Positions 44,944 through 53,273 of a stretch of DNA of 64,000 nt are shown here, piece after piece (the first letter of the stretch is position 1; each line of letters opens with the position of its first letter). The position numbers and the translations under genes are program-made. Below the pieces are notes generated by a model. That model saw nothing but the letters and a program-made list of their open reading frames with translations. It was not told the origin of the DNA and did not search any database. Where the stretch lies: NCBI GenBank assembly GCA_963735065.1, contig CAVTJL010000006.1, positions 62,001-126,000 of the forward strand. Direction: 5' to 3'. This DNA comes from CAVTJL01 sp963735065. Its GTDB lineage: Bacteria; Pseudomonadota; Alphaproteobacteria; Geminicoccales; Geminicoccaceae.

Positions 44944-46118
44944 CGGCCGTCTGCGCCCGGCCCGCTCGCGCCGGCAGTCTCGGCGCGCGGCGGCAGGCCA
45001 TAGACGGCGCGGGCATTGTCGCTGAACAGCATGCGGCGCTGCTCCTCGGTCATGCGCACCTTGAAGGCCGTCTTCGGGTCGTCGAAGTCCCAGTGCGGAT
45101 AGTCGCTGGCGAAAAGGATGCGGTCCCAGCCCATCCAGTCCATGATCTCGAGGATGTCCTCGGCCCGCTCGGGCTCGTCCAGCGGCTGGGTCGTGAACCA
45201 CATCTGCTCGCGGATATACTCCGACGGCGGCCGCCTGACGTCCGGCACCTCGTCCCGCATGCGGCCCCATTGCTGGTCCAGCCGCCAGCACAAGGACGGC
45301 ACCCAGGCGAAGCCGCCCTCGACCATCACGACCTTGAGCTTGGGAAAGCGCGCGAGCACGCCTTCGAGGGCGAGGCTGATCGTGATCGCCTGATGCGAGA
45401 TCGCGACCTCGTGGTGGCGCTCGACATAGTAGGAGGGCCAGCCGATGCCGGCCGACGGCGGCAGGCCGTTGGCGCCCGAGACGTGCAGGCCGACGGGAAG
45501 GCCGTGTGCCGCGGCCGCCTCGTAGATCGGCCAGTAGCGCTGCCGGCCCAGGGGCTCGATGCCGTGGCTGGTGAGCGAGACCTGGGCGAAGCCGGGATTG
45601 CCGGCCCAGTGCTCGATCTCGGCCACCGCGGCAGCGGCATTCTCGCCAGGGACGACGATCGCCGCCTTGAGCCGCGGCTCCTTCGAGGTCCACGCGTCCA
45701 CCTGCCACTGGTTCGCCGCCCGGCACAGCGCCACGCCGAGATCGATGTTGCGCGCCTCCATGCCGTGAAAGAACAGGTAATGCAGCATCCCGAACTCGAC
45801 ATTGAACGGGTCGAGGAGCTGCTCGCGCATGAAGTCGAGATCGGAGCCGGGCGGGCCGCCGTTGGTCGGCCAGGCGTCGCGGCGGGCGAGCGCCGGCGCG
45901 GTCTTCGGATAGTGCGGCTGGCCCACGAAGGGCTCGGGGCGCAGGAAGCCGTAGCTCTCGAGATAGCGCTGCCAGCGCTGCGCCAGGTAGGGGTAGAGGT
46001 CCTCCTTCGAGCGTATCGAATGATGGATGTCGCAATCGACGATGCCGAGCGGGGCGGGCCTCTGTCGGCGACGCTCCATCGTCGTGCCAGCAAGCGTCGC
46101 CGTGTCTGCTGCGCTCAT
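44940..46118 (-). CDS. Amidohydrolase-2 (ACMSD-like) family protein, copy 1
   Basis: A 392-residue TIM-barrel metal enzyme of the amidohydrolase-2 family, with decarboxylases such as ACMSD and gamma-resorcylate decarboxylase as relatives. The D-x-D-x-H opening is VDCDIHHSIR; a His in GLPVGLHVSGAN and the Asp in ILFASDYPHWDFDD complete the expected metal and catalytic set. LARFPKLKVVMVEGGFAWVP is the conserved core. ATGA overlap with copy 2 upstream and with the Rieske gene downstream. Reaction may be non-oxidative decarboxylation or hydrolysis; sequence alone does not decide. Confidence 0.9.
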   Translation of the reverse strand: MSAADTATLAGTTMERRRQRPAPLGIVDCDIHHSIRSKEDLYPYLAQRWQRYLESYGFLRPEPFVGQPHYPKTAPALARRDAWPTNGGPPGSDLDFMREQLLDPFNVEFGMLHYLFFHGMEARNIDLGVALCRAANQWQVDAWTSKEPRLKAAIVVPGENAAAAVAEIEHWAGNPGFAQVSLTSHGIEPLGRQRYWPIYEAAAAHGLPVGLHVSGANGLPPSAGIGWPSYYVERHHEVAISHQAITISLALEGVLARFPKLKVVMVEGGFAWVPSLCWRLDQQWGRMRDEVPDVRRPPSEYIREQMWFTTQPLDEPERAEDILEIMDWMGWDRILFASDYPHWDFDDPKTAFKVRMTEEQRRMLFSDNARAVYGLPPRAETAGASGPGADGR

Positions 46119-47215
46119 GACAGGGCCTCCTTCAGACGCGGATAGGTCGCCAGGGGATTGTCGATGAGGATCTTCTGGACGAGCTCGGGAGGCAGGCCGT
46201 CGGGCAGCACCGCCTTGTCGTCGTCGAAGTGCCAGTGCGGGTAGTCGGTCGAGAACAGGAGGACGTCGTCCGATCCGATCTGCTCGATCGTGCGCTGCAT
46301 CTGGCGGGGGTCGACGGGCGCGTCGGTCGGCTGCAGCGTGAAGCGGACATGCTCGCGGATGATGTCGGCCGGCGGCCGGCGCACCCATGGCACCTCCGCG
46401 CGGAGGCCCCGCCAGGTCTTGTTCACCCGCCAGAGGAAGTTCGGCAGCCAGGTGAAGCCCGATTCCGCCATCACGATGCGGAGCTGCGGGAACTCCGCGA
46501 AGACGCCCTCGAAGACGAGGCTCAGCAGCTGCGACTGCATGCCGATCGAGTTGACCACATAGTCCTCGAGATAGTGCGAGGGCCAGCCATTGCTCGTCAC
46601 GGGGAAGCGGTAGGCGCTGCCGGCATGGATGCAGACGGGCAGCCGGTGCCTTTGGGCCGCCTCGTAGATCGGCCAGTACTGGCGTCGCCCGAGCGGCGTC
46701 TCGCCCATCGCGAGAAGCAAAATCTGCACGAAGCGCTGATCGGCGGCACAGCGCTCGATCTCCTCGACAGCGTAGGCGATGTCGTGCATCGGCACGGTGA
46801 TCGACCCGCGCAGGCGCGGCTCGCGGTCCAGCCACTCGTGGGCGATCCACGCGTTGGTCGCCCGGCACATGGCGGCCGCCATGTGCGGGTTGAGGGCCGC
46901 GGTGCCGCCATAAAGGCAGTTGCAGATGGCGAAGCGCGAGCCGAAGGCGGAAAGGGCCTGGTCGCGCAGCATGGCGAGATCGCTGCCGGGCTTGCCTTGC
47001 TTCGGGCGCCAGTCGGGGCGGCCGTTGGCGGGCACGGTCGGCACGAAGCTCGTCAGGTCCATGCCGTCGATGCCGCGCAGGACCATCTGCTCACGCCAAT
47101 GATCGTCCAGGTATGGCAGCAGATCTCCTGTTCCCGGAAGAGCGGGATGCAGATCGCAGTCGATTGCGCCAAGAGTTGATGGCTGCATCGTGAGCTCGCT
47201 ACTGATGGCTACCAT
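46115..47215 (-). CDS. Amidohydrolase-2 (ACMSD-like) family protein, copy 2
   Basis: A paralogue of the preceding gene: IDCDLHPALPG, LPVCIHAGSAYRFPV, LLFSTDYPHWHFDDDKA and FPQLRIVMAESGFTWLP line up with copy 1. Identity is clearly partial, so the two may act on successive or different substrates, or form a heteromer. The start is uncertain: ATG 47215 is used, with GTG 47242 and ATG 47188 as alternatives and no good Shine-Dalgarno for any. It is the first gene of the operon and divergent from the ArsR-like regulator. Confidence 0.88.
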   Translation of the reverse strand: MVAISSELTMQPSTLGAIDCDLHPALPGTGDLLPYLDDHWREQMVLRGIDGMDLTSFVPTVPANGRPDWRPKQGKPGSDLAMLRDQALSAFGSRFAICNCLYGGTAALNPHMAAAMCRATNAWIAHEWLDREPRLRGSITVPMHDIAYAVEEIERCAADQRFVQILLLAMGETPLGRRQYWPIYEAAQRHRLPVCIHAGSAYRFPVTSNGWPSHYLEDYVVNSIGMQSQLLSLVFEGVFAEFPQLRIVMAESGFTWLPNFLWRVNKTWRGLRAEVPWVRRPPADIIREHVRFTLQPTDAPVDPRQMQRTIEQIGSDDVLLFSTDYPHWHFDDDKAVLPDGLPPELVQKILIDNPLATYPRLKEALS

Positions 47216-47394
47216 TGCTGGCTGGACAGAAGTTCTCGGCACTCGCCATCTTTACATTAGCCTCCTCGACGTCTATCAACGCTGATGGCTTCTAGGTCAG
47301 CACATCTGCTCACGCGCTGCCGTCGATAGCCTTCGGCGTGACGAACGGACGGGCAGCAAGGTAGCCGGGTTCGCATCATACCGCAACATGCATA

Positions 47395-47412
47395 GTTCAT
47401 GTGAGAGTGAAC
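47395..47412. promoter_or_regulatory. Inverted repeat abutting the ArsR-like start codon (possible operator)
   Basis: GTTCA, an 8-base spacer and TGAAC form a perfect 5-bp half-site repeat ending one base before the regulator's ATG. An operator here would let the regulator repress itself and perhaps the divergent amidohydrolase operon. The half-sites are short, so chance occurrence is possible. Confidence 0.3.
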
Positions 47413-47413
47413 A

Positions 47414-48148
47414 ATGGCGGCAGAGCACAAGATCGCGATCGTGGCGGGCCTGATCGGGGACCGGGCCCGAGCAGCCATGCTCCTGGGCCTGCTGAGGGAA
47501 GGGCGGGCATGCTCCGCCCGCGAGCTCTCCTTCATCGCCGGCGTGTCGGCGACCAACGCGAGCGGCCACCTCCACAAGCTCGTCGAGGGCGGCCTGCTGC
47601 AGGTCGAGATCAAGGGACGAAACCGCTTCTACAGCCTCAGCGGGGACCCGGCCCGGCAGGTGCTGGAATCGTTGTGCGCTTTCGTTCCCGGTGCCAGAGA
47701 TCCGTTCGTCTACGCCGAGGCGAGGGCGATCGGCTTTTGCCGGACCTGCTACGATCATCTGGCAGGCTATGTCGGCGTTCAGATCGCGGAAGCCATGGAG
47801 CGCCACGCGTTTCTCGTCCCGAGCAGCAGCTCCAAGCAGTATCGCGTCACGAGCGAGGGCCGGGCCTGGCTCGGTCATCTCGGCGTCAGCGCCACCGATC
47901 CCGGCGGCAGCAGACGAAAGCTCGCGTTCCGGTGCCATGACTGGACCGAGCGTCAGTATCACCTGGGCGGCGTGCTCGGCAGCGCGCTGCTCGATCGGCT
48001 GCGCGACCTCGGCTGGGTCGTGCGTGATCCGGACTCGCGGCGGGTCGACGTCACCGACGCGGGTCGCAGCGGCCTGCTCCGCGAGCTGCATCTCGAGCTG
48101 CCGGCCTTCGATACGCTTGCACCATCGGGCCGCCCCTGGCCGGCCTGA
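47414..48148 (+). CDS. ArsR-family winged-helix transcriptional regulator
   Basis: A 244-residue regulator. The winged HTH is in the first 90 residues (ARELSFIAGVSATNASGHLH then KLVEGGLLQVEIKGRNRFYS). A C-terminal extension with ARAIGFCRTCYDHLAGYVG and FRCHDWTERQYHLGGVLG matches a long ArsR subgroup in which the Cys/His-containing segment probably forms the ligand or metal site. It is divergent from the amidohydrolase/Rieske/ABC operon and is the obvious candidate repressor. Inducer unknown. Confidence 0.88.
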   Translation: MAAEHKIAIVAGLIGDRARAAMLLGLLREGRACSARELSFIAGVSATNASGHLHKLVEGGLLQVEIKGRNRFYSLSGDPARQVLESLCAFVPGARDPFVYAEARAIGFCRTCYDHLAGYVGVQIAEAMERHAFLVPSSSSKQYRVTSEGRAWLGHLGVSATDPGGSRRKLAFRCHDWTERQYHLGGVLGSALLDRLRDLGWVVRDPDSRRVDVTDAGRSGLLRELHLELPAFDTLAPSGRPWPA

Positions 48149-48577
48149 CCGGGGTCGAGAGGCAAGCACAGCCAAAGGGCGCGCATCGAGGCGACGGTGA
48201 CGGCAGCGGGGCGGTTGACGCCGAGCTTGTCGCGTCGGGCGGCGACACGCCGAAAGCGCTCGAAACCGAAGGAGCTGGCCTCGGTCCCCGGCATTGGCGA
48301 CCAGCAGGCGGGCGGAGCCAACGTCGCTATGGTGGCCGGAGGAGAGGTGAAGCGCGATCGGCCTTCTCGAGACCGGGCCGATCCGCCGGCGGCGCTATGG
48401 CGCGCGCTCGATGCCGTCACGCACGCCACCCTCGCATGGGTCGGCGGGCCTCGATACGGGCTCCAGCACGAGGGGGTCGATCCGCGGCACAAGCGACAGA
48501 CGCGCATTCTCGTGAACGCTCGTCACCCGCGAGCTCCGGGCAGGCGGCGCCGCCGCTCCATCGGCCCGACAAACCTT
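48149..48577. other. Intergenic region with a possible LuxR-HTH remnant
   Basis: About 430 bases with no intact gene lie between the ArsR-like gene and tRNA-Leu. On the minus strand near 48160-48260 a frame reads RRDKLGVNRPAAVTVASMRA, resembling the last two helices of a LuxR-type HTH. Nothing upstream resembles the rest of such a protein, so at best it is a decayed fragment. No attachment-site repeat of the tRNA 3' end was seen. Confidence 0.35.
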
Positions 48578-48664
48578 TGGTGCCCCCGGCCGGACTCGAA
48601 CCAGCACGCCCTTGCGGGCAACAGATTTTGAGTTTGCCGCGTCTACCAATTCCGCCACGGGGGC
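48578..48664 (-). tRNA. tRNA-Leu(CAA)
   Basis: An 87-base tRNA with encoded CCA. The acceptor stem GCCCCCG pairs fully with CGGGGGC, then A and CCA. The D arm contains GGCGGAATTGGTAGAC, the T arm GGTTCGAGTCC. The anticodon loop CTCAAAA gives CAA, reading UUG. A long variable arm (TGCCCGCAAGGGCG) is typical of leucine tRNAs. One oddity: the anticodon stem GCAAA/TCTGT has an A-C mismatch at the second pair from the loop, where a G-C pair is expected. Confidence 0.93.
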
Positions 48665-48677
48665 ACGCGCGCGGGGT

Positions 48678-49148
48678 CTAGACGGCCGATCGGGCAGGGT
48701 CAAGCGGGGTCGGGTCCGCGGCCGCCTCGACGACGAGAAGAGAGCCTTCGGCGGCGGTCACCCGAACCACGGTGCCGGCTGGAAGATCGGGCCCGCGCAC
48801 CACCCAGCTCGAATCGCCAGCCCGCGCCCTGCCGCGGCCGTTGCGGATCGGCTCGACCAGCTCGAGGCGCTCGCCCACGAGCGCGTCGCCCCGGCGGTTG
48901 AGCGACGGCCGGTCCGTCCGCTGCGGGTAATGGCGGTGCCAGGCAAGCCAGCCCACCACCGCCATCACCGCCAGCCCCGCGAAGACGAGAATCTGGGCCT
49001 GCCAGCCCAGCGCCGGGACGAGCCAGGCGACGCCGCCCGTCAGCAGCGCCGCGATGCCGAGCCAGAGGGCGACGAAGCCCGGTGCGATGGCCTCGATGAC
49101 GATCAGGGCACCGCCGAGCAGCAGCCAGTGCCAGGGCTCGGGCGTCAC
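48678..49148 (-). CDS. NfeD family membrane protein
   Basis: A 156-residue short NfeD protein: two to three N-terminal membrane helices (LLLGGALIVIEAIAPGFVAL, ILVFAGLAVMAVVGWLAW) and a C-terminal OB-fold domain with RRGDALVGERLELVEPIRNG, RARAGDSSW and VRGPDLPAGTVVRV. It starts with GTG overlapping the upstream stop. Short NfeD proteins partner the SPFH protein encoded just before it; the pair is thought to organise membrane microdomains or assist membrane protein quality control. Confidence 0.92.
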   Translation of the reverse strand: MTPEPWHWLLLGGALIVIEAIAPGFVALWLGIAALLTGGVAWLVPALGWQAQILVFAGLAVMAVVGWLAWHRHYPQRTDRPSLNRRGDALVGERLELVEPIRNGRGRARAGDSSWVVRGPDLPAGTVVRVTAAEGSLLVVEAAADPTPLDPARSAV

Positions 49149-50095
49149 GCGCCGCTCCCGCTCGCCGGCGGAACGGTGCCGGACCGCGCAAAAGCCTCGC
49201 GCGCGATCTCGCCGATGCCGGCGAGCGAGCCCAGGACGGCGGTGGCCTCCATCGGCAGCACCAGCGTCTTCTGGTTCGGGCTCGCGGCAAAGGCGGTGAG
49301 CGCGTCGAGATAGCGCTGCGCCACATAGTAGTTGATGGCCTGGGCGCTGCCCGCCTCGATCGCCTGGGACAGCATCGCCGTGGCTTTGGCCTCGGCCTCG
49401 GCCAGCCGCTCGCGCGCCTCGGCGTCGCGAAAGGCCGCCTCCTTGCGGCCCTCGGCCTCGAGGATGGCGCCCTGCTTTGCCCCCTCGGCGCGCAGGATCG
49501 CCGCCGCGCGCTCGCCCTCGGCCAGGAGCACCTGGGCCCGCTTGTCGCGCTCGGCCTTCATCTGCCGCGCCATCGCGTCCACCAGGTCCTGCGGCGGGGT
49601 GATGTCCTTGATCTCGATCCGGGTGACCTTGAGGCCCCAGGGGCTGGTCGCCTCGTCGACGACGTGCAGCAGGCGGACGTTGATCTCGTCGCGCTTGGAG
49701 AGCAGCTCGTCCAGGTCCATCGAGCCCATCACGGTGCGCACGTTGGTGGTCACGAGGTTGAGGATCGCATTGTCGAGCTGGCGCACCTCGTAGGCTGCCT
49801 TGGCGGCATCCAGCACCTGGTAGAAGACGACGCCGTCCACCGTGACGGTGGCATTGTCGCGGGTGATGACCTCCTGGGAGGGCACGTCCAGCACCTGCTC
49901 CATCATGGTGAGCCTGGCGCCGATGCGGTCGACGAAGGGGATGATGAGGTTGAGGCCCGGGCGCAGCGTGCGCGTGTAGCGGCCGAAGCGCTCGACCGTC
50001 TGCTCCGTGCCCTGCGGCACCGAGCGCACGCCCATGAGGACGAGGACGAGCACGATCGCAAGCGCGGTCAGGGCGAAGGCGGTGAAGCCGGTCAT
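49145..50095 (-). CDS. qmcA: SPFH/Band-7 domain protein, QmcA/stomatin type
   Basis: A 316-residue protein with one N-terminal membrane anchor (ALTALAIVLVLVLMGVRSVP), then an SPFH domain (QGTEQTVERFGRYTRTLRPG, FVDRIGARLTMMEQVLDVP, VFYQVLDAAKAAYEV) and a long coiled coil rich in Ala/Glu/Arg (residues 180-240). It is the bacterial stomatin/QmcA branch rather than HflK/C. It is co-translated with NfeD. SPFH proteins oligomerise into membrane rings or cages. Confidence 0.94.
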   Translation of the reverse strand: MTGFTAFALTALAIVLVLVLMGVRSVPQGTEQTVERFGRYTRTLRPGLNLIIPFVDRIGARLTMMEQVLDVPSQEVITRDNATVTVDGVVFYQVLDAAKAAYEVRQLDNAILNLVTTNVRTVMGSMDLDELLSKRDEINVRLLHVVDEATSPWGLKVTRIEIKDITPPQDLVDAMARQMKAERDKRAQVLLAEGERAAAILRAEGAKQGAILEAEGRKEAAFRDAEARERLAEAEAKATAMLSQAIEAGSAQAINYYVAQRYLDALTAFAASPNQKTLVLPMEATAVLGSLAGIGEIAREAFARSGTVPPASGSGA

Positions 50096-50391
50096 GGAGG
50101 GCGCTGCCCCGGGCGGCGCATCACCCCTCCCGGCGGCCCCCTGCCGCCGGGCTTCGGCCGGCCGAGGCCGGTCCAGGCGCTCCGCACACTCTCATACATC
50201 CTTCTTGCACCATCGTTAACGCGCTGCCGGCAGCCTGGCGCTTGCCGAGCCGCAGGGCGATCGGCTAAGCGGGCGCCCAGCTCGATCGTCGAAGGAAATC
50301 GCGTGCTCCGCAGGCGCCACGACCGGGCCAGCGTCCCCATAGGCGGGCGGCTGGCATCCTCGTCACCCAGCCCTTCCTCGAGCGCCCGGCG
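50096..50391. promoter_or_regulatory. Divergent intergenic region qmcA / dsbB
   Basis: Almost 300 bases between outward-facing qmcA and dsbB, expected to hold both promoters. Open frames crossing it are low-complexity. I see no further gene and no clear promoter boxes. Confidence 0.4.
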
Positions 50392-50889
50392 ATGACGGCC
50401 TCCCGATCCGGCCAAAGGCCCACCGCGCGCGCCGTCGCCCTCCTCGTGGCGGCCGCCTCGATCGGTGCCCTGGTCGTGGCCTTCATCCTCCAATACGGCT
50501 TCGGCCTGGCGCCCTGCCATCTCTGCATCCTCGAGCGCTACCCCTATGCCGTGGCCGCCCTCCTGGCGCTGGCCGGCGTCGCGCTCGGGTGGCCGCGGCT
50601 GGGGCTGGCGCTCGCCTGCGCGGCGCTGCTCGTCGATGCCGGCATCGCCGGCTTTCACGTCGGCGTCGAGCAGGGGATCTTCGCGCTGCCCGAGAGCTGC
50701 GTCGCCGGGGCCACGGCCACGAGCATCGACCAGCTGCGGGCGCAGCTCATGACCGCACGCCCCACCTGCGATCAGGTCCAGGCCGCGTGGCTGGGCCTTT
50801 CGCTCGCGACCTGGAACCTGATCTTCGCCCTGGCCATGGCCGCTCTCGCGGCGTGGGGCGCCTTCGCCCGCCGGCCGCTCAGGCGCTGA
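50392..50889 (+). CDS. dsbB: DsbB-family disulfide bond formation protein
   Basis: A 165-residue protein with four membrane helices. The first periplasmic loop pair is Cys42 and Cys45 in APCHLCILERYPY; the second pair is Cys103 (LPESCVAG) and Cys126 (ARPTCDQ). This is the full DsbB relay that reoxidises DsbA using quinone. Start at ATG 50392. Its last 11 bases overlap the 3' end of the converging stress-protein gene. No dsbA is nearby. Confidence 0.93.
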   Translation: MTASRSGQRPTARAVALLVAAASIGALVVAFILQYGFGLAPCHLCILERYPYAVAALLALAGVALGWPRLGLALACAALLVDAGIAGFHVGVEQGIFALPESCVAGATATSIDQLRAQLMTARPTCDQVQAAWLGLSLATWNLIFALAMAALAAWGAFARRPLRR

Positions 50890-51700
50890 GAAGCACCGGC
50901 AGCGTCGCCTGCCGGATGATGTCGCGGGTGGCGCCGCCCAGGACCATCTCGCGCAGCCGCGAGTGCCCGTAGGCGCCCATCACCAGGAGATCGCAGGACC
51001 GCTCGGCCGCGGCCTGCAGCAGAACGCCCGCGGCATCGTCGTTCGCCTCGAGGCTCGCGGTCTCGGCCGTGATCTTGTGGCGGGCCAGCATCGCCGCCGC
51101 CTCGGCCAGGCTCGGCCCCCAGAACTCGCCGATCCCGACAAGCGTCACCTTGGCCGCGCTGGCGAGGAACGGCAGCGCATCCTTGAGCGCGCGGGCCGCC
51201 TCGCGCGAGCCGTTCCAGGCGCACAGCACCTGCCTGCCGATGTCGCCCTGCCAGCCGTCCTGCGGCACCATCAAGACGGGGCCGCCCGCTGCCATCACCG
51301 CCTGCTCGACCAGCTGGGCCGGCAGCGCGTCGATGCCGGTGGCCCCACTCTGGGGCGCCACGGTGAGATCGGCGGCACGGGCTGCCTCGCCCAGGCAGTC
51401 GCCCGGCACGCCCTCCTGCTCGGTGAAGACGGCGCCGGCGGCACCAGCCGTGGCCGTGGCCTCGAAGCTCTTCCTGAGCCGCGTGGCGACGATCTTCGCC
51501 GCCTCGCGCTGGCTCTCGATCACCTCGGGCCCGAGATAGGCGGCACCCTCGCCATAGCCCACCGGGATGATCGGCGGCGGCGTCACGTGCAGGCCCGCGA
51601 GCTGCGCCTCGAAGCGCTCGGCCAGGCGGCTCGCGAGGCGGATGCGCGCCTCGTTCTGCGCATCGTCCTGCAGCGACAGAAGAATAGTATGATACGACAT
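50879..51700 (-). CDS. Universal stress protein, tandem UspA domains
   Basis: A 273-residue protein with two UspA-like halves. The second half carries the ATP-binding pattern in VMGAYGHSRLREMVLGGATR. The N-terminal half (MSYHTILLSLQDDAQNEARI) looks more degenerate. The start is ATG 51700; the long open frame upstream is spurious. UspA-domain proteins buffer stress; no specific role is shown here. It converges on dsbB with an 11-base overlap. Confidence 0.92.
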   Translation of the reverse strand: MSYHTILLSLQDDAQNEARIRLASRLAERFEAQLAGLHVTPPPIIPVGYGEGAAYLGPEVIESQREAAKIVATRLRKSFEATATAGAAGAVFTEQEGVPGDCLGEAARAADLTVAPQSGATGIDALPAQLVEQAVMAAGGPVLMVPQDGWQGDIGRQVLCAWNGSREAARALKDALPFLASAAKVTLVGIGEFWGPSLAEAAAMLARHKITAETASLEANDDAAGVLLQAAAERSCDLLVMGAYGHSRLREMVLGGATRDIIRQATLPVLLSA

Positions 51701-51794
51701 CGTCCAAACCTTCTCTCTAACCCGGCTCCGGGCCCGGCAGCATCCGGGTCCGGAGAACATTGTGGCCAGCCGCGACCCGGGGCCTTGCGCCAGA

Positions 51795-52409
51795 TCAACC
51801 TCCGGCGCGCAGCACCCCGGCAGCGGTGGCGATACGGCCTGCCGTGGTGATCCAGCAGAGAATGCCGAAAACGAGCGCCAGGATCGGAAAAGCCTGCGGG
51901 AACAGGGTGCAGGCGGCGAGGAAGGCGATCGTCTCGGTGCCCTCGGTGAGACCGCCCAGATAGTAGAGGGATTTCCGGCCCCGCGCCTCGGTCGCGACGC
52001 CGCGCTTGGCAGCCATGATCGCAAAGGCGAGGAAGGAGCAGCCCGTGCCCATGAAGGAGAAGATCAGAAAGGCCGCGGCAAGCGCGTTGCGCTCCGGGTC
52101 GGCGAGAGCGAAGGCGAAGACGATGCCCGAATAGACGATGAAGTCGAGGACGATGTCGAGAAAGCCGCCGAGGTCGGTGATGCCGCGGCGCCGGGCGATG
52201 GCACCGTCCAGCCCGTCTGCCAGCCGGTTGAGAAGCAGCAGCACGAGACCTGCGAGATAGAGGCCGAATGCCACCGCTCCCATCGCGGCGAGGCCGAGCA
52301 CGAAGCCGCCGACGGTGGTGGCGTTGGCGGTAAGCGGGGTCGCGGCGAGCCGTGTGGCCGCACGATCCAAAGGCGGATCGATGAGGCGGCGGGCCGCCGC
52401 GTCGAGCAT
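51795..52409 (-). CDS. CDP-alcohol phosphatidyltransferase family protein
   Basis: A 204-residue membrane enzyme of the CDP-alcohol phosphotransferase superfamily. The catalytic D-G-x2-A-R...G...D...D pattern is DGLDGAIARRRGITDLGGFLDIVLDF, here split as DGLDGAIARR and GGFLDIVLDF. It has about five to six helices. It differs from the pssA that precedes it, so it uses another alcohol acceptor (for example glycerol-phosphate, inositol-phosphate or choline). Twenty-one bases separate it from pssA, in the same direction. Confidence 0.9.
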   Translation of the reverse strand: MLDAAARRLIDPPLDRAATRLAATPLTANATTVGGFVLGLAAMGAVAFGLYLAGLVLLLLNRLADGLDGAIARRRGITDLGGFLDIVLDFIVYSGIVFAFALADPERNALAAAFLIFSFMGTGCSFLAFAIMAAKRGVATEARGRKSLYYLGGLTEGTETIAFLAACTLFPQAFPILALVFGILCWITTAGRIATAAGVLRAGG

Positions 52410-52430
52410 GGTGGCGCCCCGCCCGGCCGC

Positions 52431-53273
52431 TCAGAGGCGGGGCGGGCGGGCCTCGAAGGCGACGATGCGATCGGCCTCGTCGTCCGCCGGCTCCCGAGCG
52501 GGGGCGGCGGCGGTCGCCTCCTCCTTGTGCCGCAGGCGGCGGGCGACGACGATGCTGGCCGGGATGCTGGCCAGATAGAGGAGGCCGATCACCGAGAGCG
52601 TCAGCCAGGTCTCCGTCACGAGCAGGACCACCGTCATGCCGCCGACCAGGAGGATCGCGGGGAACCAGTCGTGGCGCACGCGGATCCGCTTCAGCGAGAA
52701 GGTCGGCACGCGGGAGACCATCATGAGGGCCACGAACAGCATCATGACGGCATTCAGGGTCCAGCTCCTGACCCAGCCCTCGCCGAGCACGAACCACGCC
52801 ATCATCGGCATCAGCACGAGGCCGGCCGCCGCCGGTGCCGGGATCCCGGTGAAGAAGTAGGCCATCCAGCGCGGCTTCGCCGGATCCTCGAGCTCGCTGT
52901 TGAAGCGGGCGAGGCGGAGCGCGCAGCAGGTGGCAAAGAGGATGGCGATCGCCCAGCCGATCCCGCGCAGCTCGCTCAGGGTCCAAAGATAGACGACGAT
53001 CGCCGGCGCCACGCCGAAGTTCACGAAATCGGCCAGGCTGTCGAGCTCGGCGCCGAGCCTGCTCGTGATGTTGAGCAGCCGCGCCGAGCGGCCGTCGAGC
53101 CCGTCGACCACCGCTGCCGCGATGATCAGCGCCACCGCGAGCTCGAAGCGGGAATCGAGGCCGTAGCGCAGCCCCGTCAGCCCCAGCGACAGGCCGAGGA
53201 TCGTGAAAAGGTTCGGGACGAGGTGAAGAAGCGGCCGGCCCCGAAGGCGCCGGCGGCGCTCGCGTCGCAACAT
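52431..53273 (-). CDS. pssA: Phosphatidylserine synthase
   Basis: A 280-residue type II PssA making phosphatidylserine from CDP-diacylglycerol and serine. The catalytic motif is DGLDGRSARLLN followed by GAELDSLADFVNFGVAPA. An Arg-rich N-terminus (RRERRRRLRGRPL) precedes eight or so helices; the C-terminal tail is acidic and Ala-rich. The ATG overlaps the psd stop (TGATG), coupling the two steps to phosphatidylethanolamine. Confidence 0.94.
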   Translation of the reverse strand: MLRRERRRRLRGRPLLHLVPNLFTILGLSLGLTGLRYGLDSRFELAVALIIAAAVVDGLDGRSARLLNITSRLGAELDSLADFVNFGVAPAIVVYLWTLSELRGIGWAIAILFATCCALRLARFNSELEDPAKPRWMAYFFTGIPAPAAAGLVLMPMMAWFVLGEGWVRSWTLNAVMMLFVALMMVSRVPTFSLKRIRVRHDWFPAILLVGGMTVVLLVTETWLTLSVIGLLYLASIPASIVVARRLRHKEEATAAAPAREPADDEADRIVAFEARPPRL

